DNA of 64,000 bases, from NCBI GenBank assembly GCA_017633615.1, contig JAGBPB010000020.1, positions 1 through 64,000 of the forward strand, written 5' to 3'. Every line of letters starts with the position of its first letter. Within the stretch, counting starts at the first letter, position 1. This DNA is from Bacteroidaceae bacterium (lineage in GTDB: Bacteria; Bacteroidota; Bacteroidia; Bacteroidales; Bacteroidaceae). Below the pieces are notes generated by a model that made no database searches, had not been told where the DNA came from, and worked only from the letters and a program-made list of their open reading frames with translations. Positions 54,985-62,496 of the stretch are shown here, piece by piece. A program made the translations under genes and the position numbers.

Positions 54985-55857
54985 ATGCGATTCGCAATAT
55001 TCGGAAACCCGTCAGCTGACAAGTTCTGCGGCCATGAGCAGCAGTTCTTCAACCTGTTGCGCTCACTTGGTGACGAGATATCAATTGACAGCCGTTACCA
55101 TGAGTTCCTTACCCGCAAGATGGGGCTTGACATTCCCTATGACAGCCTCTTTGAGGGCACTGATTTTACTGCCGATGCAGTTATCAGCATAGGCGGTGAC
55201 GGTACGTTCCTGCGCACCGCTACCCGTGTGGGCAGCAAGGGTATACCGATGGTAGGTATCAATACCGGCCGTCTGGGTTTCCTGGCCGATATCACCTGTG
55301 ACCGCATAACTGATGCCATCACCCGCATACATAACGGTGACTACACTCTTGAGGAGCGCAACCTGCTGCAGCTTAGCATGGATGGACTGCCTGAGGGACA
55401 CACTCCCTATGCCCTCAATGACATAGCCATACTTAAACATGATATCTCATCAATGATTCAGGTTGCCACCAGCGTAGGCGGCACCCCCATGATTACCTAT
55501 CAGGCCGATGGTCTGGTAGTTGCTACACCCACCGGCTCAACAGCTTACTCACTCAGTGTAGGCGGCCCTATTATAGCTCCCGGCACCAACGTGATCTGCC
55601 TCACCCCCGTTGCACCGCACAGCCTCACCATGCGTCCGCTGGTGCTCCCTGCCGCAGAGACCATCCGCCTGGATGTGACCAGCCGCAGCCACAGTTTCCT
55701 GGTATCAATTGACGGAAACAGTTTCAGTTGCCCTGAGCACACAGCAATAGAAATCAGCCGCGCCCCCTTCAAGATAAGCGTCATCAAACCCGCCAAAGGC
55801 GATTTCTTTGCCACCCTCCGCGCCAAGATGCTTTGGGGCACTGACTCCAGAAAATAA
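54985..55857 (+). CDS. nadK: NAD kinase
   Basis: 290 residues, full length. Phosphorylates NAD to NADP. Seen: ISIGGDGTFLRTATRVG, GINTGRLGFLAD, YALNDIAIL, DGLVVATPTGSTAYSLSVGG. Only plus-strand gene in this part of the window apart from dnaG. It converges on argD with a bidirectional terminator between. Confidence 0.97.
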   Translation: MRFAIFGNPSADKFCGHEQQFFNLLRSLGDEISIDSRYHEFLTRKMGLDIPYDSLFEGTDFTADAVISIGGDGTFLRTATRVGSKGIPMVGINTGRLGFLADITCDRITDAITRIHNGDYTLEERNLLQLSMDGLPEGHTPYALNDIAILKHDISSMIQVATSVGGTPMITYQADGLVVATPTGSTAYSLSVGGPIIAPGTNVICLTPVAPHSLTMRPLVLPAAETIRLDVTSRSHSFLVSIDGNSFSCPEHTAIEISRAPFKISVIKPAKGDFFATLRAKMLWGTDSRK

Positions 55858-56046
55858 TTGAGAATTTTTGGAGCAGTGAGAGCCATCAAGCTTGCTTGTT
55901 TGGCCGAGTCGCGACAAAAATCATGGAACGTAGTTCCATAATTGAGAATTGAAAATTGAGAATTGAAAAAGCCTTGTGAAAATTCACAAGGCTTTTTCAT
56001 GTCACGAGTTTTACGCAGGTTCTGCGTATTAACTCTCAATTCTCAA
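55858..56046. repeat. Intergenic repeats between nadK and argD
   Basis: AATTGAGAATTGAAA-type tracts lie on both sides of the terminator (55938-55966 and, inverted, about 56032-56048). There is also a small palindrome ATGGAAC-GTA-GTTCCAT (55923-55939). Same repeat type as 52124-52232. No gene. Confidence 0.6.
55965..55998. terminator. Bidirectional terminator between nadK and argD
   Basis: Perfect 16-bp stem GAAAAAGCCTTGTGAA (55965-55980) with TTCACAAGGCTTTTTC (55983-55998), loop AA. The A-run and T-run at the ends serve both the plus-strand nadK and the minus-strand argD transcripts. Confidence 0.9.
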
Positions 56047-57171
56047 TTATCCTATAACCTTGGAGTAAGATTCCAGGAAGCGGTCTGCGTCCTGTTTGGT
56101 GATGCAAAGGGGCGGGAGGAGGCGGATTACGTTGGTACCGCTTACGCCAGTAAAGATGTGCTCCTCAAACAGCAGACGCTGGCGGATCTCCTTGATGGGC
56201 TGCTCAAACTCCATGCCTATCATGAGGCCGCGGCCGCGAACCTCCTTGGGTCCGGGAATCTGTTTAAGTTGCTCCAACAGGTATGAACCTACGCTAGCTG
56301 CGTTCTCTACCAGGTGCTCCTTCTCAATCACGTCAAGCACGGCCATTGCAGCGGCGCAAGCCAGATGGTTGCCACCGAATGTTGTGCCCAGCTGACCAAT
56401 CACGGGTTGGAACATGGGGCTGATGAGCAGTCCGGCACAGGGCAGACCGTTGGCGATACCCTTGGCTACGGTAATCAAATCAGGTTTGATGCCGTTGTAC
56501 TGGTGAGCAAAAAACTTGCCGCTACGGCCGTAACCGCTCTGGATCTCATCCAGAACCATTACAGTGCCATTAGCAGAACAAGCCTCACGCAGTCCTTTCA
56601 TATAATCATCAGTGGGAACCTGTATTCCACCTACGCCTTGTATGCCTTCAATGATAAGGGCAGCAACATCACCCTTGGCAAGCTCTGCCTTTGCAGCATC
56701 AAGATATCCCCAAGGCAAATAGGTAACATGACCGCATGCGTTTATGGGAGCTATTATCTTAGGATTATCAGTTACCTCAACAGCCAATGATGTACGGCCG
56801 TGGAATGCTTTCTTGAGTGAGAGTACGCGGCTGCGGCCGGTGTGGAATGATGCCAGTTTCAGTGCGTTCTCATTGGCCTCGGCACCGCTGTTAATCATGA
56901 ACAGGCTGTAATCCTCATAACCCGATACGCGGCCCAGATGCTCGGCAAACTGCTCCTGCAGACTGTTAATCACGGAATTTGAGTAGAAGCCCAGCGTAGC
57001 CACCTGACGGCTCACAGCCTCTACATAATGAGGATGAGCATGGCCGATGCTGATTACAGCATGTCCGCCGTAAAGGTCCAGATATTCCTGACCTTTCTCA
57101 TCCCAAACTTTCTGGCCCTGTCCCTTAACTATATTGACCGGGAACAGGCTATATACTGGAAACAAGTTCAT
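56047..57171 (-). CDS. argD: Acetyl/succinylornithine aminotransferase
   Basis: 374 residues. PLP enzyme of arginine synthesis. Seen: DLYGGHAVISIGHAHP, FMINSGAEANENALKLA, VLDEIQSGYGRSGKFFAHQ and the PLP Lys237 in ITVAKGIANG. In Bacteroides the pathway is known to run on N-succinylated intermediates, so succinylornithine is the likely substrate; the sequence alone does not decide it. Last gene of the arginine run, 69 bp after argC. Confidence 0.95.
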   Translation of the reverse strand: MNLFPVYSLFPVNIVKGQGQKVWDEKGQEYLDLYGGHAVISIGHAHPHYVEAVSRQVATLGFYSNSVINSLQEQFAEHLGRVSGYEDYSLFMINSGAEANENALKLASFHTGRSRVLSLKKAFHGRTSLAVEVTDNPKIIAPINACGHVTYLPWGYLDAAKAELAKGDVAALIIEGIQGVGGIQVPTDDYMKGLREACSANGTVMVLDEIQSGYGRSGKFFAHQYNGIKPDLITVAKGIANGLPCAGLLISPMFQPVIGQLGTTFGGNHLACAAAMAVLDVIEKEHLVENAASVGSYLLEQLKQIPGPKEVRGRGLMIGMEFEQPIKEIRQRLLFEEHIFTGVSGTNVIRLLPPLCITKQDADRFLESYSKVIG

Positions 57172-57240
57172 TTATACTTTGGCTTTAGCGTTAGCTTTGG
57201 CTGCCATGCGGTGCGTGACTTTCAAAAGCCAACGTTTATA

Positions 57241-58209
57241 TTAGAAACCCGAAGACTTGAGGATCAAACCTGTAGTCTCCTTCAAATTGAACAATAGGTT
57301 CATATTATGCACTGCTGTACCGCTGGCACCTTTAAGAAGGTTATCTATGCAAGAAACTATGAGTAGCTTATCACCATGTTTCTCCAAGTGCAGCAGGCAC
57401 TTGTTGGTGTTAACCACCTGCTTCAAGTCTATCTGCTCATCAACCACATGCACAAAAGAATCCTCAGCATAATACTCGCGGTAAATGCGGTACAACTCCT
57501 CAATGTCTACAGCATTCTTAACTACAGCTGTCGCAAAAATACCACGTGCAAAATCACCGCGATAAGGGATAAAATTGATATCGGAATTAAAGCTGCTCTG
57601 CAAATGCTTGACAGACTGGATTATCTCTGGCAAATGCTGATGAGTGAACGGCTTGTAGATGCTTATGTTGTTGTTGCGCCAGCTGAAGTGTGTGGTTGCT
57701 CCCGGCTTGACGCCTGCTCCAGTACTGCCGGTGATGGCATTCACATAGATGTCATCATTCAGCATCAGGTTGCGGGCAAGTGGGAGCAATGCAAGCTGGA
57801 TGGCTGTGGCAAAACAGCCGGGATTGGCTACATACTGGCTCTTACAGATGGCACGGCGGTTAAGCTCGGGCAAACCATAGATGAACGGATTGTCCTCTGC
57901 TTCCAGGCGATAATCCATAGAGAGGTCTATCACCTTAAGGTTCTCAGGCAGGGTATTGGCCTCCATGAACTTACGGGTGTCACCGTGAGCGGTGCAGAAG
58001 AACAGCACATCAATAGTATCAAGAGGCAGCTGATCTGTGAAAGTCATATCGGTCTCACCTATCAGGCCCTCATGTACTGCGCTCAGTTTATTGCCTGCAT
58101 TGCTGGTACTGTTTACAAACACGATCTCTGCATCGGGGTGTCCCAGCAGGATACGTATCAGTTCACCGGCAGTGTAACCTGCACCTCCTATTATTCCAAC
58201 TTTAATCAT
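57241..58209 (-). CDS. argC: N-acetyl/N-succinyl-gamma-glutamyl-phosphate reductase
   Basis: 322 residues. Rossmann start MIKVGIIGGAGYTAGELIRI and catalytic Cys132 in VANPGCFATAIQLALLP. Reduces the acyl-glutamyl phosphate to the semialdehyde with NADPH. 3 bp after argG. Confidence 0.96.
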   Translation of the reverse strand: MIKVGIIGGAGYTAGELIRILLGHPDAEIVFVNSTSNAGNKLSAVHEGLIGETDMTFTDQLPLDTIDVLFFCTAHGDTRKFMEANTLPENLKVIDLSMDYRLEAEDNPFIYGLPELNRRAICKSQYVANPGCFATAIQLALLPLARNLMLNDDIYVNAITGSTGAGVKPGATTHFSWRNNNISIYKPFTHQHLPEIIQSVKHLQSSFNSDINFIPYRGDFARGIFATAVVKNAVDIEELYRIYREYYAEDSFVHVVDEQIDLKQVVNTNKCLLHLEKHGDKLLIVSCIDNLLKGASGTAVHNMNLLFNLKETTGLILKSSGF

Positions 58210-58212
58210 ATC

Positions 58213-59415
58213 TTATCTTTCCTCATCCGGGTGCACGCTGTAGTATGCGCGCAACGGAGTTGATGTAATCTTAATGAATCCCTTGGCATCATCGGCAGTC
58301 CAGGCCTTGGCGCCCTCACCGTACTCACCCAGTTTGTTGTGTACCAGGTCATCAGGGGTATCGCAACCTACAGTCTGGAAGCTGTAGGGACGGAGCTCCA
58401 GAGTTACGGTACCGTTTACGTTACGCTGTGAGCTGGTAAGCATTGCTTCTATATCAGGCATTACTGGCTCCAGGTACTGACTCTCATGCAGGAACATTCC
58501 ATACCAGTTTGATACCTGATCCTTCCAGTACTGCTGCCACTTGGACAGGGTGTACTTCTCCAAGAAACGGTGTGCACCGATGATAAGCATCGGGGCGGCA
58601 GCCTCAAAGCCCACGCGGCCCTTGATGCCGATGATGGTGTCACCTACGTGGCAGTCACGGCCTATGGCGTATGCGGCACCTATCTTCTCAACCTCCTGGA
58701 TAGCCTTGATACGGTCCGTGAACTTCTGGCCGTTAACGGCTACCAGTTCACCCTTCTCAAAGCCTAAGCTCAGAATCTCTGAACCCTGCTTGGTGGGATG
58801 TTTAAGATAAGCGCTCTCGGGCAAGCCCTGCTTGCTGTCCAGAATCTCACCGCCGCAGATTGACGTTCCCCAGATACCCACGTTGTATGAGTACTTGAGC
58901 TTGGCAAAATCAGCACTGAAACCGTTTGCGTTCAGGTAATCAATTTCCTCCTTGCGGCTCAGGTTGCGGTCACGGGTCAGTGTGATTATCTCAACACCGG
59001 GAGCCTTAACCAGGAATGTCATATCAAAACGGATCTGGTCATTGCCTGCACCGGTTGAACCGTGTGCTATTGCATCGGCACCTATCTCGTTGGCGTACTT
59101 GGCTATAGCCAGAGCCTGGAAAATACGCTCTGATGATACTGATATGGGATAGCAGTTGTTACGCAGAACATTGCCGTAAACCATATACTTGAGTGACTTT
59201 TCATAATACTCCTGGGTAACATCAAGTGTAACGTACTTTACAGCACCCAGCTTATAGGCGTTCTCCTCATTCTTCTTAAGTTGCTCAGGGCTGAATCCGC
59301 CGGTGTTTGCACAAGCGGCATAAACCTCATATCCCATCTCCTTGGTCAGATACATTACATTGTAACTTGTATCCAATCCACCTGAAAAAGCAACTACAAC
59401 CTTCTTCTTAGCCAT
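58213..59415 (-). CDS. argG: Argininosuccinate synthase
   Basis: 400 residues. ATP pyrophosphatase start VVVAFSGGLDTSYNVMYL, followed by AIAHGSTGAGNDQIRFD. Joins citrulline and aspartate. One bp downstream of the GNAT gene, so tightly coupled. Confidence 0.97.
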   Translation of the reverse strand: MAKKKVVVAFSGGLDTSYNVMYLTKEMGYEVYAACANTGGFSPEQLKKNEENAYKLGAVKYVTLDVTQEYYEKSLKYMVYGNVLRNNCYPISVSSERIFQALAIAKYANEIGADAIAHGSTGAGNDQIRFDMTFLVKAPGVEIITLTRDRNLSRKEEIDYLNANGFSADFAKLKYSYNVGIWGTSICGGEILDSKQGLPESAYLKHPTKQGSEILSLGFEKGELVAVNGQKFTDRIKAIQEVEKIGAAYAIGRDCHVGDTIIGIKGRVGFEAAAPMLIIGAHRFLEKYTLSKWQQYWKDQVSNWYGMFLHESQYLEPVMPDIEAMLTSSQRNVNGTVTLELRPYSFQTVGCDTPDDLVHNKLGEYGEGAKAWTADDAKGFIKITSTPLRAYYSVHPDEER

Positions 59416-59416
59416 A

Positions 59417-60019
59417 TTATTGTTCTATTGATTCAATCTTCTTAATTCTTTCCATAACCTCTGGTGATATCTTGGCAGGCAGATACTCCTCCGGATCATA
59501 AAGCATACCGGTGCAGATGCAATACTTACGGCCTGTACGATGCAGGATATCCACATTTACACAGCCCTCACAGCCTTTCCAAAAAGCCTCATCCTGAGTA
59601 AGGTCAGCAAATGTAACCGGCTTGTAACCCAGCTGGGTGTTCATGGCCATTACCGCAGCACCACTTGTCAACGAGAATATTTTGGCGTGCGGCCAGCGTG
59701 TGCGGGCCAGCGTAAAGGTCATGTCCTTGATACGCTTGGCAAGTCCTCTGCCACGGTAATCGGGATGAACGATCAGACCCGATGTGGTCACATACTTCTT
59801 GTCCTGCCAGGTCTCAATGTAACTGAAACCTGCAAATTTATCACCATCCAGCGCAATGACCGCCTTGGCCTCGCGCATCTTTTTTACAATGTATTCATGA
59901 GTACGTTTTGCTATTCCTGTACCACGCACTTTAGCGGCATCAGATATGGTTTGCAGAATGGTATCGACGTATTTCTCGTGTGACTCATCTGCCACCACCA
60001 CATCAATTTCGTTTTCCAT
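59417..60019 (-). CDS. GNAT acyltransferase of the arginine operon with Cys-rich tail
   Basis: 200 residues. GNAT core with acetyl-CoA loop TSGLIVHPDYRGRGLAKRIKD and a following AVMAMNTQLGYKPVTF. The tail carries four Cys, CEGC and CIC, with a His (CEGCVNVDILHRTGRKYCIC), which may bind metal. It sits between argR and argG. No argA or argJ is present here, so an N-acyl(succinyl)-glutamate synthase role is a reasonable inference from context. Confidence 0.85.
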   Translation of the reverse strand: MENEIDVVVADESHEKYVDTILQTISDAAKVRGTGIAKRTHEYIVKKMREAKAVIALDGDKFAGFSYIETWQDKKYVTTSGLIVHPDYRGRGLAKRIKDMTFTLARTRWPHAKIFSLTSGAAVMAMNTQLGYKPVTFADLTQDEAFWKGCEGCVNVDILHRTGRKYCICTGMLYDPEEYLPAKISPEVMERIKKIESIEQ

Positions 60020-60037
60020 TTTTCCTCAAAAACTATT

Positions 60038-60517
60038 TTATAAGGATATGATAATAGGTTCCAACAGTCGTTTTATCTCCAAACGGTTTGCACCCTCGGC
60101 AAGTACTATGAGCAGGGTATCATCACCGGCTATAGTTCCCAGCACACCGGGCAGGTTGTTGTTGTCAACATCATATGCAAGACTGCTTGCATAACCGGGT
60201 TTGGTCTTGATTACGGCCATATTGCCGGAGAAGTTGAGTGAAACGAATCCGTAGCGCGGCTGGCTTGAAGCTACCTCATCATAACCTCCGCTGTTCTTTT
60301 TCTGCAGCAGAGCATGGTTGGGCAGCACATAGAGGTAATCACCGTAAGTGTTGGCTACCTTGGAGATCTTCATCTTCTTGAGGTCACGTGACAGAGTGGC
60401 CTGAGTTACTGAATATCCCTTGGCATTCAGAACCTGAAGCAGCTGGTCCTGATTCTTGATATCCTGCTCAGATATGATGAGCCGGATTGCTTCCAAACGA
60501 TTGTTCTTATTCTTCAT
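60038..60517 (-). CDS. argR: Arginine repressor
   Basis: 159 residues from the ATG at 60517 (MKNKNNRLEAIRLIISEQDI); the upstream ATG at 60547 lies inside the promoter. Winged HTH with VTQATLSRDLKKMKISKV, and the hexamerisation/arginine-binding domain with PGVLGTIAGDDTLLIVL. It starts the run argR-GNAT-argG-argC-argD, so the operon is probably autoregulated. Confidence 0.94.
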   Translation of the reverse strand: MKNKNNRLEAIRLIISEQDIKNQDQLLQVLNAKGYSVTQATLSRDLKKMKISKVANTYGDYLYVLPNHALLQKKNSGGYDEVASSQPRYGFVSLNFSGNMAVIKTKPGYASSLAYDVDNNNLPGVLGTIAGDDTLLIVLAEGANRLEIKRLLEPIIISL

Positions 60518-60544
60518 ATTGCATAAATATTCTCGTTTCGGGTG

Positions 60545-60552
60545 CAAAATTA
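60545..60552 (-). promoter_or_regulatory. argR: Promoter of the arginine operon
   Basis: TAATTTTG on the minus strand (60552-60545) is a good -7 box, 28 nt before the argR start. A TTTG lies 22 bp upstream of it. The stretch above, with TATAATGAATCGCATTTATA, is AT-rich with partial dyad symmetry (AAT.CG.ATT) and could hold an ARG box, but no confident match is seen. Confidence 0.5.
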
Positions 60553-60664
60553 GTTATAAATGCGATTCATTATACAAAAATCTGAGAAATAATTATGCAA
60601 AAAACATTAAATATAATACAAGCCGGGATAAGAAGAAGATATTCAATCGAAGATTAAAAATAAA

Positions 60665-60688
60665 AGGGGTGACTTTTAAGCCTCCCCT
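60665..60688 (-). terminator. Terminator of the inositol-phosphate synthase gene
   Basis: Minus strand: AGGGGAGGCTT - AA - AAGTCACCCCT folds with two mismatches and is followed by TTTATTTTTAAT. It starts 37 bp after the stop codon at 60725. Confidence 0.7.
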
Positions 60689-60724
60689 CCATTATACATT
60701 TTGATATGTATATTCGTGTGTATA

Positions 60725-62053
60725 TCAATCCAATTCCTGATCAGCCTCATATCCGCCAAGCAGACGTATCTGGTTCTTGAGCATTGCGAACTGTTGGAAA
60801 AGATCGTGAACGGGGCGCTCATCGTCATAGGTCATAGGCTTCTTGACGTAGAATGAGAGCCACTCCTGAACGCCGCTCAAACCTGCTCTGAGGGCCAGGT
60901 CAGTGAATATGAGCAGATCCAGGCAGATAGGTGCTGCAAGTATAGAGTCGCGGCACAGGAAATTGACCTTTATCTGCATGGGATAGTTCATCCACCCGAA
61001 TATGTCAATGTTGTCCCAACTCTCCTTGTTGTCCTTGCGGGGCGGATAGTAGTTGATCTTTACCTTATGATATATGTCGGTGTAGAGTTCGGGATATTCA
61101 TCCTGCTCCAGTATCCACTCTATCGATGATGCCTTGCTTATGCGCTTGGTCTCAAAATTGTCAGGATGCTCAATCACCTGACCGTCACGGTTGCCCAGGA
61201 TGTTGGTTGAGAACCAGCCCTCAACGCCCAGCAGACGGGTGCGGAATATTGGCGCCATAGCGCTCTTCATCATGGTCTGGCCGCTCTTGAAGTCCTTGCC
61301 TACAATGGGAAGTCCTTGTTTCTTTGACAGCTCAAACATGGCGGGTATGTCAACGCACACATTGGGAGCACCCATAATGAACGGGCAGCCCTCCATCAGC
61401 GCGGCGTATGCATAAATCATGCTGGGTGACAGATGTTCGCGGTCATCGGCTTTCATGGCAGCCTCAAAGCCGGCCAGTGTGCCGTGAACCTGCTCGTTGC
61501 GCGGGGTATATTTCTCAGTGCTGGCAATCCAGAATACAATCACGCGGTCGCAGCCGTTCTCCTTCTTGAAGTTCTGTATATCCTTGCGCAGATTCTGGGC
61601 GTAGTTCCAACGGGTATCGGTGGGCATAGCCCAAAGCGGATCAGGTACGCGGCCAAACTGCGGGTCAACCAGATTCTTGGCGTACTCGGGATCAAAGCAG
61701 GCCTTCATAGGCTTGATGCGCTCCAACTCGTCACGAACCGGTTCTATATCCTCTTTCTTGAGCACCTGGCAGTATAATGCACTCTCATATGCATTGTCTG
61801 TAAAAACATCCCACGCGCCGAAAACGATATCGTTGAGACTTGTCAGGGGAACTATTTCACCTACATGCTTGTACTGCTTTTTCTCGCCTCGGCCCACGCG
61901 CATCTTGCCCAACTGCGTGAATGAGCCCACAGGGTTTGCAAGTCCCTTTCTAGCCATCAGAGTACCGGTTATCAAAGTCGTTGACACGGCACCCAATCCC
62001 ACACAAAGAACTCCAAGTTTGCCTTTAGCCGGTTTTATATCTGTAGTCATCAT
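60725..62053 (-). CDS. Myo-inositol-1-phosphate synthase
   Basis: 442 residues. N-terminal NAD-binding segment LGVLCVGLGAVSTTLITGTL; then VIVFWIASTEKYTP and the family's catalytic-region IVGKDFKSGQTMMKS and VEGWFSTNILGNRDG. Converts glucose-6-phosphate to inositol-3-phosphate; in Bacteroides this feeds phosphatidylinositol and inositol sphingolipids. The other genes of that lipid pathway are not in the window. A -7 box TACATTTG lies at 62083-62076, 23 nt before the start, so it is a single transcription unit. Confidence 0.94.
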   Translation of the reverse strand: MMTTDIKPAKGKLGVLCVGLGAVSTTLITGTLMARKGLANPVGSFTQLGKMRVGRGEKKQYKHVGEIVPLTSLNDIVFGAWDVFTDNAYESALYCQVLKKEDIEPVRDELERIKPMKACFDPEYAKNLVDPQFGRVPDPLWAMPTDTRWNYAQNLRKDIQNFKKENGCDRVIVFWIASTEKYTPRNEQVHGTLAGFEAAMKADDREHLSPSMIYAYAALMEGCPFIMGAPNVCVDIPAMFELSKKQGLPIVGKDFKSGQTMMKSAMAPIFRTRLLGVEGWFSTNILGNRDGQVIEHPDNFETKRISKASSIEWILEQDEYPELYTDIYHKVKINYYPPRKDNKESWDNIDIFGWMNYPMQIKVNFLCRDSILAAPICLDLLIFTDLALRAGLSGVQEWLSFYVKKPMTYDDERPVHDLFQQFAMLKNQIRLLGGYEADQELD

Positions 62054-62075
62054 TTACTTACTTTCTAGTAAATGA

Positions 62076-62083
62076 CAAATGTA
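62076..62083 (-). promoter_or_regulatory. -7 box of the inositol-phosphate synthase gene
   Basis: TACATTTG on the minus strand fits TAnnTTTG and lies in the 62-bp gap after the blaI-like stop. The -33 box is not clear. Confidence 0.55.
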
Positions 62084-62115
62084 GTGCAAACCGAGCGGAT
62101 AAAAAAGGAGTTCCC

Positions 62116-62478
62116 TCACTTTTTCAGTTCAGCCAGGAGTGATTCCAGTTCCCGGATATCGGAATCCGTAAGTTCGTTGTCGCGGATAAAGGTGTTGAGC
62201 AGCGATTTGGCCGATCCTCCAAACAGATTGTCCTTCATGTGCTTAAGGTACCATCGGTTGTATTCCGGCTTCTCTATAAGCGGATAGAAGATAAACTTCT
62301 TGCCATCACGCTTATGGGCCAGGAACCCTTTCTCCTCCAGGATTTTCATAAAGGTCTGGACCGTATTGTATGCAGGCTTGGGCTCCGGCAGCTGCTGCAG
62401 CACATCATCCACGCAGCAGTTGCGCACCTCCCAGATGACATTCATCACCTCCTGCTCTCTATCTGATAATGCTTTCAT
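62116..62478 (-). CDS. BlaI/MecI-family repressor
   Basis: 120 residues. Winged helix (SDREQEVMNVIWEVRNCCVD, AYNTVQTFMKILEEKGFL) plus dimerisation tail. The KSLLNTFIRDNELTDSDIRE segment resembles the BlaI region that BlaR1/MecR1 signalling cleaves. It follows the M56 gene by 18 bp. Likely represses its own operon; no beta-lactamase gene is in view. Confidence 0.92.
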   Translation of the reverse strand: MKALSDREQEVMNVIWEVRNCCVDDVLQQLPEPKPAYNTVQTFMKILEEKGFLAHKRDGKKFIFYPLIEKPEYNRWYLKHMKDNLFGGSAKSLLNTFIRDNELTDSDIRELESLLAELKK

Positions 62479-62496
62479 ACAATAAGAAATGGCCGG

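Noticed and set aside
57376..58263. 295-residue open frame on the plus strand
   Set aside because: Antisense to argC, whose catalytic motifs are complete; Cys/His-rich composition is the by-product of reverse reading.
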